Positions 1 through 6,987 of a stretch of 9,359 bases of DNA are shown here, in pieces. Source of the DNA: an uncultured Ignavibacteriota bacterium. GTDB lineage: Bacteria > Bacteroidota > Ignavibacteria > Tepidaquicellales > Tepidaquicellaceae. The stretch is taken from contig CALKAJ010000398.1 in assembly GCA_937983305.1 (NCBI GenBank), positions 1-9,359 of the forward strand, in the 5' to 3' direction. How positions within the stretch are numbered: position 1 is the first letter of the stretch; the number at the start of each line of letters is the position of its first letter. The notes beneath the pieces are model-generated. The model was not told the DNA's origin. It made no database searches and saw nothing but the letters and a program-made list of their open reading frames with translations. A program made the translations under genes and the position numbers.

Positions 1-1
1 T

Positions 2-112
2 CTTTCTTCAAAAAATATATGTACGAAAATTCTTGATGATGTTCAGTCCTTTAATGCAAAAGGTAAATATTCTGACGATAAGACTTTAGTAGTTATAAAA
101 AGAATAAAATAA
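2..112 (+). CDS. SpoIIE/RsbU-like PP2C phosphatase, C-terminal end (partial)
   Basis: The first 112 bases hold the last 36 codons of a gene that starts before the window; the frame opens at base 2 and ends in TAA at 110-112. The peptide ends with GKYSDDKTLVVIKRIK. The pattern small residue, DD, x, T, then hydrophobic residues is the usual C-terminus of PP2C-type serine phosphatases of the SpoIIE/RsbU family, where the paired aspartates help bind the catalytic metals. Members of this family dephosphorylate anti-anti-sigma proteins in partner-switching pathways. Any sensor domain (GAF, PAS, HAMP) would lie outside the window, so the input signal is unknown. No terminator is visible between this gene and the ferredoxin 76 bases downstream. 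The identification rests on a short tail only, so it is moderately sure. Confidence 0.6.
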   Translation, partial: LSSKNICTKILDDVQSFNAKGKYSDDKTLVVIKRIK

Positions 113-172
113 GGAACTTTCAATTCAGTTTTTTTATTAAATATTTAGAAGATAATTTATTAACTATTATAT

Positions 173-180
173 AAAGGAGA
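173..180 (+). promoter_or_regulatory. Shine-Dalgarno site of the ferredoxin gene
   Basis: AAAGGAGA lies upstream of the ferredoxin gene, with nine bases between GGAG and the ATG at 189. This spacing favours the first ATG over the second in-frame ATG at 198, which would be 18 bases away. A strong Shine-Dalgarno sequence is notable because core Bacteroidetes mostly lack them. Confidence 0.75.
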
Positions 181-188
181 AAAAATTA

Positions 189-521
189 ATGGCTATAATG
201 ATAACAACTGAGTGTATAAATTGTGGTGCTTGCGAGCCGGAATGCCCTAATACGGCTATATACGAAGGTGGAGCTACCTGGTCACTCGGAGGAAATGATT
301 ACTCTGAAGGAGATGCAGCTCCTTCAGGCGCAAATGGTTTTTTCAGTACGGATTTCTTTTATATCGTACCTGATAAATGTACTGAATGCGTAGGGTTTCA
401 TGATAAACCTCAATGTGCTGAAGTATGCCCCGTAGATTGTTGTGTTCCCGATCCAAACCATATTGAAAGTGAAGAAACATTATTAAAAAGGAAAGAATAC
501 CTTGACGGTTTAGGCAGATAA
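189..521 (+). CDS. 2[4Fe-4S] ferredoxin, Alvin type with long inter-cluster insert
   Basis: This is a 110-residue soluble electron carrier with two 4Fe-4S cluster motifs. The first is C9-x2-C12-x2-C15-x3-C19-P. The second is C64-x2-C67-x8-C76-x3-C80-P, followed by an extra C84-C85 pair. The eight-residue loop in the second motif (VGFHDKPQ) and the helical C-terminal extension after the last cluster are features of the Allochromatium-type (Alvin) low-potential ferredoxins. Between the clusters, residues about 25-57 form a Gly/Ser/Asp-rich insert that the short Alvin ferredoxins lack; from memory, similar inserts occur in Bacteroidetes homologues, so it is a lineage trait and not an anomaly. 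The gene stands alone, so its redox partners cannot be named. It has a good ribosome binding site and is followed by a strong terminator. Confidence 0.93.
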   Translation: MAIMITTECINCGACEPECPNTAIYEGGATWSLGGNDYSEGDAAPSGANGFFSTDFFYIVPDKCTECVGFHDKPQCAEVCPVDCCVPDPNHIESEETLLKRKEYLDGLGR

Positions 522-534
522 GTATTTTTATAAT

Positions 535-567
535 AAAAAAGGTTGATTTTAAAAATCAACCTTTTTT
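535..567. terminator. Bidirectional intrinsic terminator
   Basis: A perfect nine-base inverted repeat, GGTTGATTT at 541-549 and AAATCAACC at 553-561, has a three-base loop. It is flanked by six A on the left and six T on the right, so it can act as a Rho-independent terminator on both strands. It lies between the convergent ferredoxin gene (ending at 521) and lspA (ending at 584) and probably ends both transcripts. Confidence 0.88.
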
Positions 568-583
568 ATTAATTAAAACTATT

Positions 584-1216
584 TTAAAGATTATTTGTAT
601 TTTCAGCAGCAACAGTTTCGCTTTTTATTTCGTCTGTATTTTGCATTTCAAAATTATCCCGGTTGGATTCAACGAGGTTATCCTCTTTTTTAAATACTTT
701 TCTGTATCCGAAAATAATCATTAAAAATCCAACTGAAACAGCAATGTCGGCAATGTTAAATATTGGCCAGGAATAAAAGACCTTACCAAATACTTTGAAA
801 TCCGGAACATCGAAATGAAAGAAATCAACTACTCTGCCATAAAATAAGGGGGCGTATCCGTAAAATACTCCATAAAAAATACGGTCAATTAGATTTCCTA
901 TTGCACCGCCAAGGATGAATGCAAGTGCAATTCTCAGATATAAACTTTCATTTTTATTAATATAAATAAAATAAAGTATTAATATAGTTGCGGCTATAGT
1001 GAATAGTGAAAGAGTCAATTTCCCGCCCAGTTCAATACCAAATGCCATTCCGGGATTTTCAATGAATGTTATACGAAAAAAATTACCTATCACGGATTTA
1101 CTTGAGCCATAATCCATTCCTGCATACTTAAAACCAAAAATATCAAATCCTTTAACAAGCAATTTTGTAATTTGGTCTAATATTGCTATGGAAAGAGTTA
1201 AATATAGTACTTTCAA
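584..1216 (-). CDS. lspA: Lipoprotein signal peptidase (signal peptidase II)
   Basis: This aspartic protease of the inner membrane cleaves the signal peptide of lipidated prolipoproteins. The 210-residue protein has four predicted membrane segments (about 1-20, 68-87, 94-112, 150-171). It carries the family motifs: DQITK at 14-18, NPGMAFG at 54-60, GNLIDR at 107-112, VVDF at 129-132 and FNIAD at 153-157. By motif, D131 and D157 match the dyad seen in the Pseudomonas structure, and D111 is the conserved Asp of NxxDR. About 11 extra residues separate NxxDR from VVDF compared with proteobacterial enzymes. A charged tail of about 35 residues follows the last helix, making it longer than the usual 150-170 residues. 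The start is TTG at 1216, seven bases after the upstream stop, with AGAGGA ten bases before it; no in-frame ATG precedes the DQxxK motif. It is the last gene of the ileS operon. Confidence 0.95.
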   Translation of the reverse strand: MKVLYLTLSIAILDQITKLLVKGFDIFGFKYAGMDYGSSKSVIGNFFRITFIENPGMAFGIELGGKLTLSLFTIAATILILYFIYINKNESLYLRIALAFILGGAIGNLIDRIFYGVFYGYAPLFYGRVVDFFHFDVPDFKVFGKVFYSWPIFNIADIAVSVGFLMIIFGYRKVFKKEDNLVESNRDNFEMQNTDEIKSETVAAENTNNL

Positions 1217-1223
1217 ATAAAGT

Positions 1224-1925
1224 TTATCCTCTCAAATTTTTACATTCAATGCAATGTTGGGTTATCGGAACTAACTCAAGTCTTTCTTTAGTTATCAGAG
1301 GACATGTTTTGCAAAGCAGTTTTGGTTCATCAATACAATCAATACAAATTCCGTAAGTCCCAAGCTCAATTCTTGCAACGGCTTCCTGCAAATATCCAAG
1401 ATATTTTTCATCCCGCTGGACAAACATATAATTTTTTTCTCTTTCCATTTCATCCGAACCTTGTTCTGCCATATGTGACGCATAAGTCAGATTATCTCCT
1501 ACGTATTCACCTGATTCAACGTCAACAAGTGATTTCATATTTGCCATGGCACTTTCAAGAATTTGACGTCTTTCTTCAAGCAGTATTTCTTTGAAATATT
1601 CCAGTTCTTTTGCTGTGTATCTCATTTTTCTTTTTGCTTTGGAATTTGAGATAGCCTGAGATTTCTTAACCTTTGATTTATTATCTGTAACTTTCTTCGA
1701 AGTAACATTCTTCGCAGTAACTTTTTTTGAAGTAACTTTTTTCGCAGTAACTTTTTTTGCAGTAACTTTTTTTGCCGGAGCCTTTTTAACAGTGGCTTTT
1801 TTTAAAGAAGGTTTTTTCTCTGCAACTTTCTTATTTGTCGGTTTCTTTGGAGCAACTTTTTTCTTCACCGATTTTTTATCTTCAGCTTTCTTATTTGAAG
1901 TTTTCTTAGTTTCCTTTTTTGCCAA
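1224..1925 (-). CDS. DksA/TraR-family zinc-finger protein with lysine-rich histone-like N-terminus
   Basis: This 233-residue protein has two parts. Residues 1-100 are extremely rich in Lys, Ala, Val and Thr and contain pentapeptide repeats of the type VTAKK (about 52-80), resembling histone H1-like tails that bind DNA or RNA. Residues 101-233 form a DksA/TraR-like domain: a helical coiled-coil segment (about 104-188), then GTYGICIDC and a C-terminal zinc-finger region ending in CIEC. DksA proteins bind the RNA polymerase secondary channel and act with ppGpp, but the acidic coiled-coil tip was not verified here, so that role is inferred. The finger region has three CxxC pairs (C194/C197, C205/C208, C225/C228), where classical DksA has two. 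The start is TTG at 1925, supported by AAAGGAG nine bases upstream inside the end of ileS. The gap to the ileS stop is four bases, so the genes are surely co-transcribed. Confidence 0.88.
   Translation of the reverse strand: MAKKETKKTSNKKAEDKKSVKKKVAPKKPTNKKVAEKKPSLKKATVKKAPAKKVTAKKVTAKKVTSKKVTAKNVTSKKVTDNKSKVKKSQAISNSKAKRKMRYTAKELEYFKEILLEERRQILESAMANMKSLVDVESGEYVGDNLTYASHMAEQGSDEMEREKNYMFVQRDEKYLGYLQEAVARIELGTYGICIDCIDEPKLLCKTCPLITKERLELVPITQHCIECKNLRG
1698..1802 (-). repeat. 15-bp tandem repeat coding for VTAKK-type lysine repeats
   Basis: Seven consecutive 15-base units lie in the 5' part of the DksA-like gene. Five of them (1698-1772) are closely similar, of the form cgcagtaactttttt on the plus strand; the two at 1773-1802 are degenerate. 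They encode KKVTA/KKVTS repeats. The unit is a multiple of three, so gain or loss of copies would change tail length without breaking the frame. Confidence 0.85.
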
Positions 1926-1929
1926 TTGT

Positions 1930-4900
1930 TTATTCTCCTTTGGTTTTTGTTTTACTTATTTTTAAAATACACTCTGTTTCGTTAATGTCTGTAATATAAA
2001 CATCATTTTCTGAATTTTTCAACTCATTTATGCTGTCACAAAATACTTCGGCGGAAATCAGTTTTTCGTGATTTTTTATGATTTCGGAAATCTTTGTGTC
2101 AGTTTTCATTTCAATTGTAATTCTGTCATTTACATCAAAATTACTGTTTTTTCTGTAGTTCTGTATCCTGTTTATAAATTCACGAATAATACCTTCTGTT
2201 ATTAATTCGTCATCAAGTTTTGTATCAAGAGCAATTGTTATATTTTCCGATTTTTCAACTAACCAGCCCTCAATATCTTCTGTTATAATTTCAAAATCAT
2301 CAAGCGTAATCCTGAATCCATCTTTGTCAATTAATCCTTCGAGTTCAATTTTCATAATTTCAGTGTTGCTCAATCCGGTTATTAATGCCTGTGCTTTTTT
2401 TACTTCTTTACCATACTTAGGTCCGATTGATTTAAAGTTTGGCTTTGCTTTTTTCTTTATTATACCTGAATCACCTTCAACTATCTTCAGTTCCTTTACA
2501 TTTATTTCTTCAAGTATAATGTCTTTTATTTTTAATAATGATAACTTTTCCTCTTCGTTTAACACAGGTACAAGCAATTGCCTTAATGGTTGTCTTACTT
2601 TTAAATTATTTTTTACACGGGTTGCCCTTACAAGGTAAACAATTTTTTGAGCAAGTGCCATTTGATTTTCGAGTTCTTCGCTGATTACTTTATCATCAGG
2701 TGAGGTAAACTCCGATAAATGTATTGAACTTTTTCCGTCAGTAAGATTTAAAAATATTTTTTCTGAAATAAATGGAGCAATAGGTGCCGTCATCTTAGCT
2801 ATTTCAATCAAAACCTCGTACATAGTGCAATATGAAGAAAATTTATCGCTTTCGCTTTCGGGTGTTCTGAATCTTTTTCTGTTTCTTCTGACATACCAGT
2901 TAGAAACTTCGTCAATTGTAAAATCATATAAAATTCTTGCTGCCTTTGTTATATCATAATTGTCAAGTTCTTCAAAGAAGAGCTTCTTTGTTGTGTTAAG
3001 CTTTGAGATAATCCATTTATCAATTTCCGCTCTTTTCTCTACATCAATAAAAGTATCTTTTCCGTAATTAAAATCCATCATATTTGAATAAATAACGAAA
3101 AACTTATAAGTATTTATTAATGTGTCGAAAAATTTGTTTTTTATTTCGCCTAAATCTTTAATATTGAAAAGCTTTGATTTCCATACGGGTGATGAAAAGA
3201 CAAGATAGAATCTCAGTATATCAGCTCCGTATATTTCAAGCATCTCAAACGGATTAACAACATTGCCGAGTGATTTACTCATTTTTTTGCCGTCTTTATC
3301 CAAGATAAGCCCGTTTACTATGAGGTTTTTGTAAGCAGGTTTATCAAATATAAAACTTGAAATTGCATGCAAAGAATAAAACCAGCCTCGTGTCTGGTCT
3401 AATCCTTCGGCAATAAAATCGGCAGGGAAATGAGACTCAAAATAGTCTTTATTTTCAAAAGGATAATGATACTGGTCAAAAGGCATAGCACCGCGGTCAA
3501 ACCAGCAATCAATCACTTCAGGAACCCTTGTCATTTCTTTTCCTGTTTCACTAAGAAGCTTTATGTTATCAATATACGGTTTATGTAAATCAAAAGAAGA
3601 ATCATCAGGATAGATTTCATTAAAATTAACAGCTTTCTTTTTTAACTCTTCAATACTGCCAATACATTCGTAAACAATCTCTCCGTCTTCATTTTCGTAA
3701 TACCAAATCGGAAGGGGAGTACCCCAGAACCTGTTTCTTGAAAGTGCCCAGTCTTTGTTCTCCTCAAGCCAATTTCCAAAGCGTCCTGTACCAAACTCTT
3801 CCGGATTCCAGTTTATCATTTTATTAAACTCAATCATCTTATCTTTATAGGATGTGGTTTTAATAAACCAGGAATCTGTTGCATAATACATAAGCGGTTT
3901 CTTATGTCTCCAGCAATGTGGATAAGAGTGTGTGAACATTTCCTTTTTATAAAGTCTGCCGGATTTCTTTAAATCTTCAAGAATCGAAATATCAGCTTCT
4001 TTGAAATTCTTTCCTGCATAGGGTTTAGCTTCTTCCCTAAAGAGTCCGTTCTTTGAAACTGCCTGAAGCACAGGCAAATCGTATTTTAAGCCAATATTAT
4101 AATCATCTTCGCCATAGGCAGGAGCAATATGAACAATTCCTGTACCGTCTTCCAATGTTACAAAATCACCAACCGTTACATAATAAGATTTTTTTTCAAG
4201 CGTAAAGAAATTAAAAAGTGGTTCATATTCTATCATCTCAAGTTCACTGCCGTTAATTTCTTCAATTACTTCATATTCATCTTTGATAACCGATAATCTT
4301 TCCTTACATAAAATAAACTGTTCATTTCCCGTCTTTATCAGAACATAAGTAAATTTAGGATTAACAGCTAAAGCAACATTTGAAGGTAAAGTCCAGGGTG
4401 TTGTTGTCCAGACAAGAAAATCAGAGTTAATATATTTTCCGCTTTTAATTTTAAACTTAACATAAATTGAAGGATCTTTCAGGTCAACATATCCCTGAGC
4501 AACTTCGTGAGAACTGAGAGGGGATTCACAAATCGGGCAGAACGGTTGTATTTTAAATCCTTTGTACATTACATTTGCATCAAAGAATTTTTTGAGTGCC
4601 CACCATACAGATTCGATATATTCATTGTGGAAAGTTACATAGGCGCTCTCAAGATTAACCCAGTATCCCATTCTTTCAGTAAGGATTTCCCATTCGGAAA
4701 GATATTTGAAAATTGATTCCTTGCACTTATTGTTAAATTCAACCGCTCCAAATTCGATAATTTCTGATTTTGATTTGATTCCGAGAGATTTCTCGACTTC
4801 AACTTCAACCGGCAAACCATGAGTATCCCATCCGGCTTTCCTTTCAACTCTGAAGCCGTTCATAGTCTTGTATCGGCAAATAATATCTTTAACTGTTCTT

Positions 4901-5082
4901 GCTATTACGTGATGTATTCCCGGGAGACCGTTTGCGGTAGGAGGACCTTCATAGAAAGTATAGTATTTATTTGGATTCTTTTGATTTATACTTTCTTCGA
5001 AAACATTATTTTCTTTCCAGTAGTCAAGTACTTGTTTTTCTAACTCCGGTAACTTAAGGTTATCTGATAAATTCTTATACAT
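1930..5082 (-). CDS. ileS: Isoleucyl-tRNA synthetase, type 2 (eukaryote-like), with GxHH signature
   Basis: This enzyme charges tRNA-Ile with isoleucine. The 1050-residue length and the N-terminal wording FYEGPPTANGLPG point to the IleRS2 clade rather than the common bacterial IleRS1 (about 930-940 residues). Visible landmarks are the ATP-binding signature GIHH at 55-58, GWDTHGLPVE at 84-93, the CP1 editing-domain Thr-rich segment WTTTPWT at 225-231 with GTGIVHIAPAYGEDD at 313-327, and the second class I motif KMSKS at 600-604. An anticodon-binding helical region follows from about residue 690, then the long C-terminal extension of type 2 enzymes. The signature is unusual: canonical HxGH has its first and third positions swapped to GxHH. 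IleRS2 enzymes are known to tolerate mupirocin, and the swapped form is linked to much stronger resistance. The start is ATG; no clear Shine-Dalgarno sequence is seen. The gene leads the ileS, dksA-like, lspA cluster and begins 54 bases after the Spy-like gene. Confidence 0.97.
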   Translation of the reverse strand: MYKNLSDNLKLPELEKQVLDYWKENNVFEESINQKNPNKYYTFYEGPPTANGLPGIHHVIARTVKDIICRYKTMNGFRVERKAGWDTHGLPVEVEVEKSLGIKSKSEIIEFGAVEFNNKCKESIFKYLSEWEILTERMGYWVNLESAYVTFHNEYIESVWWALKKFFDANVMYKGFKIQPFCPICESPLSSHEVAQGYVDLKDPSIYVKFKIKSGKYINSDFLVWTTTPWTLPSNVALAVNPKFTYVLIKTGNEQFILCKERLSVIKDEYEVIEEINGSELEMIEYEPLFNFFTLEKKSYYVTVGDFVTLEDGTGIVHIAPAYGEDDYNIGLKYDLPVLQAVSKNGLFREEAKPYAGKNFKEADISILEDLKKSGRLYKKEMFTHSYPHCWRHKKPLMYYATDSWFIKTTSYKDKMIEFNKMINWNPEEFGTGRFGNWLEENKDWALSRNRFWGTPLPIWYYENEDGEIVYECIGSIEELKKKAVNFNEIYPDDSSFDLHKPYIDNIKLLSETGKEMTRVPEVIDCWFDRGAMPFDQYHYPFENKDYFESHFPADFIAEGLDQTRGWFYSLHAISSFIFDKPAYKNLIVNGLILDKDGKKMSKSLGNVVNPFEMLEIYGADILRFYLVFSSPVWKSKLFNIKDLGEIKNKFFDTLINTYKFFVIYSNMMDFNYGKDTFIDVEKRAEIDKWIISKLNTTKKLFFEELDNYDITKAARILYDFTIDEVSNWYVRRNRKRFRTPESESDKFSSYCTMYEVLIEIAKMTAPIAPFISEKIFLNLTDGKSSIHLSEFTSPDDKVISEELENQMALAQKIVYLVRATRVKNNLKVRQPLRQLLVPVLNEEEKLSLLKIKDIILEEINVKELKIVEGDSGIIKKKAKPNFKSIGPKYGKEVKKAQALITGLSNTEIMKIELEGLIDKDGFRITLDDFEIITEDIEGWLVEKSENITIALDTKLDDELITEGIIREFINRIQNYRKNSNFDVNDRITIEMKTDTKISEIIKNHEKLISAEVFCDSINELKNSENDVYITDINETECILKISKTKTKGE
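1935..1941 (-). promoter_or_regulatory. Shine-Dalgarno site deciding the TTG start of the DksA-like gene
   Basis: AAAGGAG on the minus strand lies within the last codons of ileS, nine bases before the TTG at 1925. It is the main reason to accept TTG as the start, because no ATG is available nearby. Confidence 0.7.
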
Positions 5083-5136
5083 AATTTTTAAAAATAAACC
5101 TTAAAGATACGAAATCACCTTAATTTTTTCAATGTA

Positions 5137-5571
5137 TTATTCTTTAATCTTACCTGTCAGCAATTTACGCATTTTTATCTGCATTACTATAGATTTGGCA
5201 ATCTGCTGAGGAGTCAGGAATTCCCTAAGCGAATTTATGAAATTTTTTCGTGTTTCGAATATTTTATTTTCATTTTCAATCATTTCGTCAATTTTTGCGG
5301 AAATATCGGGGGAATCATAGTTGGTGTTAATATATTCAATAATTTCTTTTTGTTTTTTGTTAATTTCATTCAGTTCTTTTCTGCTCTCATTGTACAGGCG
5401 GAAAAATTTATCGGCGGATTCTTTATCAAGTCCGAGATTTTCAATAAATTTTTTCTTAATAGCTTTTTTTAATATCTGGCGGTTATCGGACGTATCCTGC
5501 TGGGCAAAAACATTCACGAATGTAAATGCCAATATAAAAAAAACCGTAAAAAATAAACTATATTTTTTCAT
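5137..5571 (-). CDS. Exported Spy/CpxP-like (LTxxQ) periplasmic protein
   Basis: This 144-residue protein begins with MKKYSL followed by a hydrophobic stretch and VFAQQ, a standard Sec signal peptide with cleavage probably after the Ala at about residue 23. The mature part is all-helical and highly charged, and it ends with a FLTPQQIAK segment (about 117-125). The LTPxQ motif marks the Spy/CpxP/heavy-metal-sensor class of small periplasmic proteins, which act as chaperones or as negative regulators of envelope-stress systems. Only one such motif is clear, and overall similarity to Spy cannot be tested here. The gene starts four bases after the anti-sigma stop, so it belongs to the same transcript and is probably an output or a feedback part of that module. 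No Shine-Dalgarno sequence is visible before its ATG. Confidence 0.7.
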   Translation of the reverse strand: MKKYSLFFTVFFILAFTFVNVFAQQDTSDNRQILKKAIKKKFIENLGLDKESADKFFRLYNESRKELNEINKKQKEIIEYINTNYDSPDISAKIDEMIENENKIFETRKNFINSLREFLTPQQIAKSIVMQIKMRKLLTGKIKE

Positions 5572-5575
5572 AATA

Positions 5576-6283
5576 TTATAATTTTAGATTTTCCAAATTC
5601 TTTAAAAATTCTTTTTGTTGTACAGGTGTCATCTTTTCAAATTCATCTTCAATCGAGAGGTTTTCTGCGTTGAAATAAAGCTGCGTTTCTCCGAAATCAT
5701 CTGCGGAAAAATCGGAATTGTTATTTTTTTTATTATTTTTATTCTGATATTTAACTGTCTGATTTTTTCCTTTGTTGGTTGAAGAAATTTTTTCATCATC
5801 AATATCAACAAACTCATAATCTTCTTCATCTATAATATTTTCAGATGTATCAACCGGTACAGTTGAATTCCTATTCTCGGCGATTTCTGATATTTTTTCA
5901 TTAAAATATTTGCTGCCCTCACGATTAATTAGCCCTGATTTGTAAAAAATAACCGTAATCAATAAAACAGAAAAAACAGTTGCAAATTTCCAGTTAATAA
6001 TCAGAGCCCGGTATTTCTCAAAAATACTAATTGTATTTTTATTCTCATCTATTTTCTTGTTAATTTTTAATGTAAGATTTGAGAAATATTCATTACCGGG
6101 CGATTCTATTTCTGTTTTACGGATTGAGCTTAGTGAGTTTTTAAGTAACTCATATTCTATCCGGAAATCAATATCCTCGTCAATAAGGGAAATAATTTTC
6201 CCTCTGAGGATATCATCAGTAATTTTGCCTTCAACGAAATCCGGAAGCTCAAATAATAATCCGTTAAAATCTCCTTTATCCAT
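5576..6283 (-). CDS. Membrane anti-sigma factor partner of the ECF sigma factor
   Basis: This 235-residue protein probably holds the neighbouring sigma factor inactive at the membrane. Residues about 8-55 (LPDFVEGKITDD onward, helical, with YELLKNSL) resemble the N-terminal anti-sigma domain of zinc-finger-type regulators, but the HxxxCxxC zinc ligands are missing: the protein contains no cysteine at all. A single membrane helix (about 98-118) separates this cytoplasmic part from an acidic, Asn/Lys-rich, low-complexity periplasmic part. The C-terminus, EKMTPVQQKEFLKNLENLKL, contains a MTPxQQ segment that echoes the LTPQQ of the Spy-like protein encoded next. I chose the ATG at 6283, where the reading overlaps the sigma stop by eight bases (ATGGATAA). 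A longer reading from 6370 lies wholly inside the sigma gene and is unlikely. The function is inferred from gene order, topology and the N-terminal pattern. Confidence 0.78.
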   Translation of the reverse strand: MDKGDFNGLLFELPDFVEGKITDDILRGKIISLIDEDIDFRIEYELLKNSLSSIRKTEIESPGNEYFSNLTLKINKKIDENKNTISIFEKYRALIINWKFATVFSVLLITVIFYKSGLINREGSKYFNEKISEIAENRNSTVPVDTSENIIDEEDYEFVDIDDEKISSTNKGKNQTVKYQNKNNKKNNNSDFSADDFGETQLYFNAENLSIEDEFEKMTPVQQKEFLKNLENLKL

Positions 6284-6869
6284 TATATTTTTCTTTAAAA
6301 TATTGTTTCTTTTTAATATTTGATTCAATGGACTTAATTGCATGGAAATAATTTGCCTTAAGCCCGCCAACCGATTTATTCATAATCTTTGATATTTCTT
6401 CGTAAGATAATCTTTCATAAAATCTAAGCATAAAAACAGCTCTTTGTTGTTCAGGAATCTTTCTAAAAGCATCTTCAAGTAATCTTGTTTGCTCTACTGA
6501 ATCAGGATTATCTGAAAACGAAATATCATCATCAACTGCAAACTCAATTTCTTGTGAATCATCCTGTCTTGAATATTTGACAGAACGACTTTTCAAAAGG
6601 TTTAATGAGAAATTGTATGAAACTCTGTATAAATAAGTTGAAAATTTTGAATCTCCGCGGAAATCTTTCAGGGAGTTATATAATTTAATAAAAATATCCT
6701 GGGTAACATCGTCCGCATCATCGTGGTTATTTAACATTTTTCTCGTGAAAGAATATACTTTCTCTCTGTATTTCATAATTAGAATATTAAATGCCTGTCT
6801 GTTACCTGAGTTAAAACTTTTAATTAAATCAAAATCGTCACTTTCAATATTTAAATTACTATCTCTCAA
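6276..6869 (-). CDS. ECF-family RNA polymerase sigma factor
   Basis: This 197-residue sigma-70 family member has only regions 2 and 4, as expected for the extracytoplasmic-function group. Region 2 covers about residues 29-94, with DADDVTQDIFIKLY (51-64, core-binding and -10 recognition) and FRGDSKFSTYLYRV (70-83). After an acidic linker (about 102-125), region 4 covers about 134-182, with IPEQQRAVFMLRFYERLSYEEIS and the recognition helix SVGGLKANYFHAIKSI. It should direct polymerase to a specific stress regulon when released by the anti-sigma factor encoded next. The start is TTG at 6869: the frame upstream holds no ATG before an in-frame TGA about 36 bases earlier. No Shine-Dalgarno sequence is seen. 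The gene is divergent from a lytic transglycosylase gene. Confidence 0.95.
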   Translation of the reverse strand: MRDSNLNIESDDFDLIKSFNSGNRQAFNILIMKYREKVYSFTRKMLNNHDDADDVTQDIFIKLYNSLKDFRGDSKFSTYLYRVSYNFSLNLLKSRSVKYSRQDDSQEIEFAVDDDISFSDNPDSVEQTRLLEDAFRKIPEQQRAVFMLRFYERLSYEEISKIMNKSVGGLKANYFHAIKSIESNIKKKQYFKEKYNG

Positions 6870-6889
6870 TAATTTTTGTATTACAAATC

Positions 6890-6917
6890 TTAGACAAGAT
6901 AATCAGTATTTTGGTTT
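6890..6917 (-). promoter_or_regulatory. Candidate ECF-type promoter upstream of the sigma gene
   Basis: On the minus strand, AAACC (6917-6913) is followed after 17 bases by GTCTAA (6895-6890), and the sigma start codon lies 20 bases further on. An AAC-type -35 box with a GTC-type -10 box and 16-17 bases between them is the general form of many autoregulated ECF promoters. The match is short and in AT-rich DNA, so it is a candidate only. Confidence 0.35.
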
Positions 6918-6987
6918 AATAATCTGCAAATTTTATACTCAATTATTTGAATTGAATTTCTTAATTAATATTGAAATTATTGATATA

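Noticed and set aside
1304..1594. Plus-strand and alternative-frame open readings inside the DksA-like, ileS and anti-sigma genes
   Set aside because: They are shadows of strongly supported genes and have no recognisable domains or start signals.
5083..5136. Bacteroidetes-type promoter (TTG, about 20 bases, TATCTTTA) ahead of ileS
   Set aside because: The match to the TTTG / TAnnTTTG pattern is partial. The 54-base gap may hold an ileS promoter, but the boxes are too weak to annotate.
6284..6370. Longer anti-sigma reading from ATG 6370
   Set aside because: The extra 29 residues lie entirely within the sigma region 4 coding sequence in another frame. The ATG at 6283 overlaps the sigma stop in the usual way for translationally coupled pairs.
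6745..6987. Upstream open extension of the lytic transglycosylase reading (406 residues in total)
   Set aside because: Its first part is antisense to the 5' end of the sigma gene and has no family character. The basic segment plus membrane anchor starting at 6988 is the natural N-terminus.
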